Assembly (NCBI GenBank): GCA_964472945.1
Contig: CAYYNM010000118.1
Coordinates: 1 to 10,296, forward strand
Direction: 5' to 3'
Length of the DNA: 10,296 nt
Origin: QPIN01 sp964472945
Lineage (GTDB): Bacteria; Pseudomonadota; Gammaproteobacteria; Methylococcales; Methylomonadaceae
Numbering within the stretch: position 1 is the first letter of the stretch; the number at the start of each line of letters is the position of its first letter. Shown in pieces: positions 7,023 through 10,296 of this stretch. The notes below the pieces were generated by a model. The model was not told where the DNA came from. It saw nothing but the letters and a program-made list of their open reading frames with translations, and searched no databases. A program made the position numbers and the translations under genes.

Positions 7023-8122
7023 CTATGCTCCTCATATTCTGACAGTTTTTGCCCTTCAAAATCACAGATTAAAATAATGTAATCAAATTTATCAGGGTAG
7101 CGAGATTTTAATGTATTGACCACACGTTTAGAGAGTTCACGGTAAAACTCGCTTTTTAAGCCGAGTTCTTGCATAACTTCACCTGCATAACGGGCGGTTT
7201 CATTTTGGCCGATAGATTTGCAAACCGCTTGCGGTGCACCGGCTACTTTAGCAATATCGGCTAATAATTGTGTGTTAACAGGGTTTCTTCGCGCATGAGT
7301 AATAATTTCGCCTTGAGCAATTTTAGTTAGTTTGCCAACCATGCCACCAATAATAATCTGATGAATATTATTTTGTTCGGCAGCATCTAGGGCAGGCCCT
7401 AAAAAATCCCCCATTTGAACAAAACACGCGGGTTGTAAATCAGGTAATTGACGAATCGTAAATTTTTCGGTGCGTCCGCCAGTGGTTAAAACAACAGTCT
7501 CTAAATCTTGCTTAGCCGCAACTTCAATACCTTGAACCACACTGGCGCGGAAGGCGGCTGTGGAATAGGGGTGAACAATACCGGTAGTACCTAGGATGGA
7601 GATTCCCCCGATAATGCCTAAGCGGTCATTTAAAGTCTTTTTGGCCATTTCTATACCGCCAGGTACTGAAATAGTCACCTTTAAGCCATGTTTTTGTAAG
7701 AGCTGTTTGGCAACTTCTTGTATATTGTCCTGAATATTTTTTCGTGGGACTGGGTTAATGGCTGGACCATTGATTTCAAGCCCCAAGCCTCGCATGGTAA
7801 TGGTACCCACACCTTCTCCACCGGCTAAAATAATTGTGTTAGCCTGTTCTGGTATTAGTTCAAGATCTGCCGTTAAGTGTGCTTTATTTGTACAATCCGG
7901 GTCGTCTCCAGCATCCTTTATCACAACTGCATGGGCATGGATGGCATCACAAAAGCCCTCGGTAACAGTAAAAGTGATTCTTTGGCCATTAGGTAATAAC
8001 GATTCTATTTGTTCAGGTACTTGTCCTGTTTGCAAACCTATTGCAGCTGCACGAGCGGCAGCAGCCGAGCATGCACCTGTGGTAAACCCCTTACGCGTAC
8101 CTTTAGTTTTTTTTGCTTGCAT
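7019..8122 (-). CDS. cbiD: cobalt-precorrin-5B C1-methyltransferase
   Basis: CbiD methylates C1 of cobalt-precorrin-5B and is a marker of the oxygen-independent (early cobalt insertion) cobalamin pathway. The protein has 367 residues, the usual size. The N-terminal family hallmark TRKGFTTGACSAAAARAA spans 9-26. KDAGDDPDCTNKAHL is at 69-83, GGEGVGTITMRGLGLEINGPA at about 101-121 (diagnostic residues G101, G102, G104, G106, P120), and LGTTGIVHPYS lies in the middle. It begins five bases after cobH stops with no clear Shine-Dalgarno sequence, so it probably depends on reinitiation after cobH. Its stop overlaps cobL. Its presence means the CobI, CobL and CobH homologues here probably act on cobalt-containing substrates. 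Confidence 0.97.
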   Translation of the reverse strand: MQAKKTKGTRKGFTTGACSAAAARAAAIGLQTGQVPEQIESLLPNGQRITFTVTEGFCDAIHAHAVVIKDAGDDPDCTNKAHLTADLELIPEQANTIILAGGEGVGTITMRGLGLEINGPAINPVPRKNIQDNIQEVAKQLLQKHGLKVTISVPGGIEMAKKTLNDRLGIIGGISILGTTGIVHPYSTAAFRASVVQGIEVAAKQDLETVVLTTGGRTEKFTIRQLPDLQPACFVQMGDFLGPALDAAEQNNIHQIIIGGMVGKLTKIAQGEIITHARRNPVNTQLLADIAKVAGAPQAVCKSIGQNETARYAGEVMQELGLKSEFYRELSKRVVNTLKSRYPDKFDYIILICDFEGQKLSEYEEHR

Positions 8123-8127
8123 TAGAC

Positions 8128-8790
8128 TTATTTACTTTGAGCTTCAGCCAAAGCTAATAGAGCATGGATTGTAGCCACAACTAATGTTGAGCCACCTTTA
8201 CGTCCATGAGTAACTATCCAGGGGACATCTTTTAATAATTCAAGTTCAGCTTTAGATTCAGCGGCTGATACAAATCCCACAGGCATACCAACAATAAGTG
8301 CAGGTTTAACACGTTCTTGTTTAATTAAACGAATAACTTCTAATAAAGCCGTTGGTGCATTGCCAACGGCAACAATGCTACCTGCTAATAAATCCGCCTG
8401 GTTTGCTTTACGCATAGCTTGAACTGCACGAGTAGTATTTTCTGCTTTCGCTTGGGTAATGACATCTACATCAGATATAAAGTGGTGGGTATTAACAGCA
8501 AAATGACTTAGTCGAGGTTTAGACAGGCCTACACAAATCATTTCCACATCGGCAACTATGGGTGCTCCAGCTAGAATGGCGGTAACTCCAGCTGTAACTG
8601 CCTGTGGGTGAAAGCGAGTTAAACCATTAAATTCAAAATCAGCCGTTGCATGAATCATACGGCGAACAATATTCCATTGTGCTTCGGTATAATGGTGTGT
8701 TCCTACTTCATTATCAACAATGGCAAAGGAATCATGTTCAATTTTTTGACCGGCTTGGGTGAGTTGCTCAGTAACAGTGTTTTGGCTCAT
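8128..8790 (-). CDS. cobH: precorrin-8X methylmutase (CobH/CbiC)
   Basis: This enzyme moves the methyl group from C11 to C12 of precorrin-8X, giving hydrogenobyrinic acid, or the cobalt form in the anaerobic route. It has 220 residues. The catalytic histidine is H47 in RRMIHATADFEF, which matches the RVIHTTADF stretch of Salmonella CbiC. GNAPTALLEVIRL, VGMPVGFVSAAESK and the C-terminal HGRKGGSTLVVA are typical. It is the first gene of the leftward cobalamin operon. The start at 8790 fits the family N-terminus but has no recognisable Shine-Dalgarno sequence (the leader reads TTAGCCCATT). In view of the cbiD neighbour, the name cbiC would be equally proper. Confidence 0.96.
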   Translation of the reverse strand: MSQNTVTEQLTQAGQKIEHDSFAIVDNEVGTHHYTEAQWNIVRRMIHATADFEFNGLTRFHPQAVTAGVTAILAGAPIVADVEMICVGLSKPRLSHFAVNTHHFISDVDVITQAKAENTTRAVQAMRKANQADLLAGSIVAVGNAPTALLEVIRLIKQERVKPALIVGMPVGFVSAAESKAELELLKDVPWIVTHGRKGGSTLVVATIHALLALAEAQSK

Positions 8791-8822
8791 AATGGGCTAA
8801 TGCAGAAAATGTAAATTGATAC

Positions 8823-8852
8823 AGTATAATACTTTGCTTAGCTTTGTAGCAA
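8823..8852 (-). promoter_or_regulatory. candidate promoter of the cobH-cbiD-cobL-cobI operon
   Basis: On the minus strand TTGCTA (8847-8852) and TATACT (8823-8828) are spaced by 18 bp. This is a reasonable sigma-70 pair and would place the transcript start about 25 bp before cobH. The short leader leaves no room for a cobalamin riboswitch between promoter and gene. The -10 box overlaps that of the opposite-facing promoter of the Uma2 gene. Confidence 0.4.
8825..8830 (+). promoter_or_regulatory. candidate -10 box of the Uma2-family gene
   Basis: This is a perfect TATAAT on the plus strand, 46 bp upstream of the ATG at 8877. The expected -35 position (around 8801-8807) has only a poor match, TGCAGA. 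Transcription would begin near 8837, immediately before the hairpin at 8841-8855. Confidence 0.4.
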
Positions 8853-8855
8853 AGC
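8841..8855 (+). promoter_or_regulatory. leader hairpin before the Uma2-family gene
   Basis: GCTTTG-TAG-CAAAGC forms a perfect 6-bp stem with a 3-nt loop, followed by GG and six T. An overlapping alternative pairing joins CTTTGCT (8832-8838) with AGCAAAG (8848-8854). The GGAG ribosome site (8864-8867) follows directly after the T run. The layout resembles a miniature terminator or a 5' stabilising hairpin in a leader of about 40 nt. Its function is not known. Confidence 0.45.
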
Positions 8856-8876
8856 GGTTTTTTGGAGTAAACGGAC

Positions 8877-9464
8877 ATGTCTACAGTAATAAAAACTAAT
8901 TTAATTAGCACAGAAGAGTACTTGCAGGGTGAGTTAGTCAGTGAAGTAAAGCATGAATTAATCGATGGTTATGCCTATGCAATGGCTGGAGCTCATGCTA
9001 ACCATGAAAGAATATCTATGACACTTGCTAAAAGATTTGGAAATCATTTAGACAATTTACCTTGCGAGCCTTTTGGCTCAGATATGAAGGTAAAAGCAGG
9101 CTTAAACTTTTTTTATCCTGACTTATCGGTTGATTGTGATTTTGATGAGTCACAGCCTTATTTTACTGAAACCCCCATTATTATTGTTGAAGTACTCTCC
9201 AAATCTACCCGTAGAACAGATCAAACCATTAAACGTAGAGCCTACCTTAATTTACCTAGCTTGCAAGAGTATGTATTGATTGAGCAAGACTTTGTTGATG
9301 TTGAAGTGATTAGGCGAAATGAAGGCTGGCAATCAAAGCATTATTATTTAGGTGATGAGGTCACATTTGAATCTATTGAATTAACTTTACCCGTGGAGGA
9401 TATTTATCATCGGGTACAAAATGAAGATATGCTTGAGTTTTTAACAAAAGAAGCTGAATCTTAA
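8877..9464 (+). CDS. Uma2/DUF820-family PD-(D/E)XK nuclease-like protein
   Basis: This 195-residue protein has the layout of the Uma2 (DUF820) family, whose fold is restriction-endonuclease-like. Its biological role is largely unknown. The N-terminus has STEEYLQGE and HELIDGYAYAMAGAHANHERI. The presumed active site has D82 in FYPDLSVDCD and E105 in PIIIVEVLSKSTRRTD, followed by the conserved lysine/tyrosine stretch TIKRRAYLNLPSLQEYVLIE at 117-136. Acidic and basic core residues look intact, so it may be catalytically competent. GGAG lies nine bases before the ATG. It stands alone, divergent from the cobalamin operon. No partner methylase, toxin or antitoxin gene is visible, so I see no evidence that it belongs to a restriction or toxin system. 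Confidence 0.9.
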   Translation: MSTVIKTNLISTEEYLQGELVSEVKHELIDGYAYAMAGAHANHERISMTLAKRFGNHLDNLPCEPFGSDMKVKAGLNFFYPDLSVDCDFDESQPYFTETPIIIVEVLSKSTRRTDQTIKRRAYLNLPSLQEYVLIEQDFVDVEVIRRNEGWQSKHYYLGDEVTFESIELTLPVEDIYHRVQNEDMLEFLTKEAES

Positions 9465-9598
9465 ATGCTTGAAGCCCCCTATGTTGTTGTCTCAGGAAGC
9501 AATGTTTTAGAGGTTATGGGGAGTAGACGATAGAAGTAGTGTAGAGACCAGAAATCGAAAGAAAGTTAAGAGCAGGCACATACTAAGTACCCACGTAA

Positions 9599-9719
9599 AA
9601 TTAATTTAACAAAAACAACTGTCATTCCTGCGTGCTCTTAGCAGGAATCCATCTGACCTACACAGTAGATTCCCGATAAGAACACTCGGGAATGACGAAA
9701 ATAAATTGTTAAGTTAATT
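9599..9719. mobile_element. MITE-like palindromic element with GTCATTCC arms
   Basis: The ends AATTAATTTAACAA (9599-9612) and TTGTTAAGTTAATT (9706-9719) are inverted copies with one mismatch. Inside them lie two inverted GTCATTCC-type units: GTCATTCCTGCGTGCTCTTA onward to GGAATCCATC on the left, and AGATTCCCGATAAGAACACT onward to GGAATGACG on the right. Each has its own small hairpin (ATTCCTGC/GCAGGAAT and TTCCCGA/TCGGGAA). The whole 121-bp stretch is roughly symmetric and encodes nothing. Repeats of the GTCATTCC-GGAATGAC kind are common in many bacterial genomes. Whether this copy is mobile or a static REP pair cannot be told from one instance. Confidence 0.65.
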
Positions 9720-9781
9720 ATGCCTGTCTACTTATCGACAGTATTACTGGAGGCAGAGAAAAGCCAAAGCAGGAGGAGGTG

Positions 9782-9810
9782 AAAGGTAGTTTGTAAAAAT
9801 ACCTTTTTTT
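9782..9810 (+). terminator. weak terminator-like hairpin with T run
   Basis: AAAGGTA (9782-9788) and TACCTTT (9800-9806) pair around an 11-nt loop, and the T run continues to 9810. The stem is AT-rich and therefore weak. It could end rightward transcription from the Uma2-family gene, but it lies more than 300 bp beyond that gene's stop codon, so the link is uncertain. Confidence 0.3.
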
Positions 9811-9851
9811 CCCTCTATTTCTTTAGAAGACAAAAACTCCATATACCTTTC

Positions 9852-10052
9852 ATCCCCTGAAAAACATCCGTCTGGAACTTGTTAGGGGATTATCGTTGCA
9901 CAAGAATATATACCCAAAAACCATTTGGGTTATATGCTTCTTGAGGGCGCAACCACACACGGGGTCGGGTCTTGACTCTTGCGTAGAAAAAATGCAACCA
10001 AAGAGACTGCTCTAGTCGAGTGAATAAAACAATAAAAGGCAAGAGTCAAGAC
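9852..10052. other. cluster of inverted repeats, possible structured RNA or element end
   Basis: Three consecutive inverted repeats fill this gene-free stretch. The first pairs ATCCCCT (9852-9858) with AGGGGAT (9884-9890). The second is a long imperfect hairpin at 9895-9953, with GTTGC/GCAAC at its base, then CAAGAA/TTCTTG, and CCCAAA/TTTGGG next to the loop. The third is a perfect 14-bp pair, GTCTTGACTCTTGC (9969-9982) and GCAAGAGTCAAGAC (10039-10052), around 56 bp. I see no reading frame of credible length and no match to tmRNA, RNase P RNA, 6S or SRP RNA hallmarks. It could be a structured non-coding RNA, paired ends of a small mobile element, or the 3' flank of the partial gene to its right. 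Confidence 0.5.
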
Positions 10053-10103
10053 GCGCACCCTTTCTCTCACGGCGAAACCGTTCTAAAAAACTGATTTTAC
10101 AAG

Positions 10104-10295
10104 TTAGATTGTGCGTTTTTTTGAATTTTCAGTCATTCTCAGGTAATCAAACACCCTTCGTACATTGCGAGCCAATTTTCGGATGCATGAGGCAACACTC
10201 CCTTTACCCATTGCTTTAATTAATCCTGTGGCAAACCTTTCAACTCGATGTTCCAGTTTTTTTAACTTGAATTCAGAAAATACTAAAAACCATAG
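10104..10295 (-). CDS. C-terminal 63 codons of an unrecognised basic protein, 5' end beyond window
   Basis: On the minus strand an open frame enters from the right edge and ends in TAA at 10104-10106, giving 63 residues with no start codon in view at the edge. It begins LWFLVFSEFKLKKLEHRVER and ends YLRMTENSKKRTI. The segment is rich in K and R (about a third of its residues) and looks helical, with a hydrophobic WFLVF stretch first. I do not recognise the family. A C-terminal tail of a transposase is a reasonable guess from the basic composition and the inverted repeats just downstream, but no catalytic motif is visible. The frame being open through 192 bp of AT-rich DNA, with sensible composition, is the main support. 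Confidence 0.5.
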   Translation of the reverse strand, partial: LWFLVFSEFKLKKLEHRVERFATGLIKAMGKGSVASCIRKLARNVRRVFDYLRMTENSKKRTI

Positions 10296-10296
10296 A

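Larger units (their letters stand above)
9465..10103. other. gene-free interval between the Uma2-family gene and the right-edge partial gene
   Basis: This stretch of 639 bp shows no protein gene that I can support on either strand. It holds the MITE-like element (9599-9719), a terminator-like hairpin (9782-9810) and the inverted-repeat cluster (9852-10052). The first 130 bases after the Uma2-family stop are purine-rich and unstructured, apart from a 22-codon frame that I reject. Its repeat content suggests an accumulation zone for small elements. Confidence 0.7.

Noticed and set aside
7758..8174. A plus-strand frame of 138 codons antisense to cbiD.
   Set aside because: It overlaps the clearly conserved cbiD coding sequence. 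Its low-complexity A/S/P-rich content is what the reverse strand of such a gene gives.
8791..8876. A cobalamin riboswitch upstream of the cobalamin operon.
   Set aside because: The gap is 86 bp, far shorter than a cobalamin riboswitch, and I see no B12-box-like GCCACTG motif.
8877..9464. The Uma2-family gene as part of a restriction-modification, toxin-antitoxin or other defence system.
   Set aside because: It is a single gene with a metabolic operon on one side and non-coding repeats on the other. No partner gene is visible.
9465..9533. A 22-codon plus-strand frame starting immediately after the Uma2-family stop codon.
   Set aside because: It is too short, has no ribosome site of its own beyond possible coupling, and has no recognisable sequence. 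It is most likely chance.

Overview
The window fits an AT-rich gammaproteobacterium (I judge GC at roughly 40 percent by eye). A type I (Methylococcales-like) methanotroph is my best guess. That guess rests on a zwf-edd-eda Entner-Doudoroff cassette, a cobalamin operon carrying the cbiD marker, and abundant palindromic repeats with a REP-associated transposase. Nothing in the window is strictly diagnostic of methanotrophy, so the placement is an inference.

Almost everything is transcribed leftward. Bases 1-4066 hold the Entner-Doudoroff cassette in the order zwf, edd, eda, with eda cut off by the left edge about ten codons before its expected stop. Together the three enzymes oxidise glucose-6-phosphate, dehydrate 6-phosphogluconate and cleave KDPG to pyruvate and glyceraldehyde-3-phosphate. 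No 6-phosphogluconolactonase or gnd gene is present here. A REP-like inverted pair sits between zwf and edd.

Bases 4067-4977 are a repeat island around a complete REP-associated tyrosine transposase (RAYT). The transposase is bracketed by copies of a GTAGGCTGGG-type palindrome. A tandem duplication of about 112 bp on its 5' side has copied the paired palindromes together with the first codons of the transposase.

Bases 4978-8790 hold a compact leftward corrin-ring operon: cobH/cbiC, cbiD, cobL (a cbiE-cbiT fusion) and cobI/cbiL. The genes are 5 bp apart at one junction and overlap by ATGA at the other two. CbiD indicates the oxygen-independent (early cobalt insertion) route. The remaining ring-contraction and methylation genes are not in the window. 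The operon runs directly into the repeat island.

An 86-bp divergent intergenic region at 8791-8876 separates cobH from the only complete rightward gene, a Uma2/DUF820-family PD-(D/E)XK nuclease-like protein (8877-9464). Bases 9465-10103 contain no convincing gene. They hold a MITE-like element built on GTCATTCC-type palindromes, a weak terminator-like hairpin, and a run of strong inverted repeats including a perfect 14-bp pair. The right edge carries the C-terminal 63 codons of an unrecognised basic protein on the minus strand.
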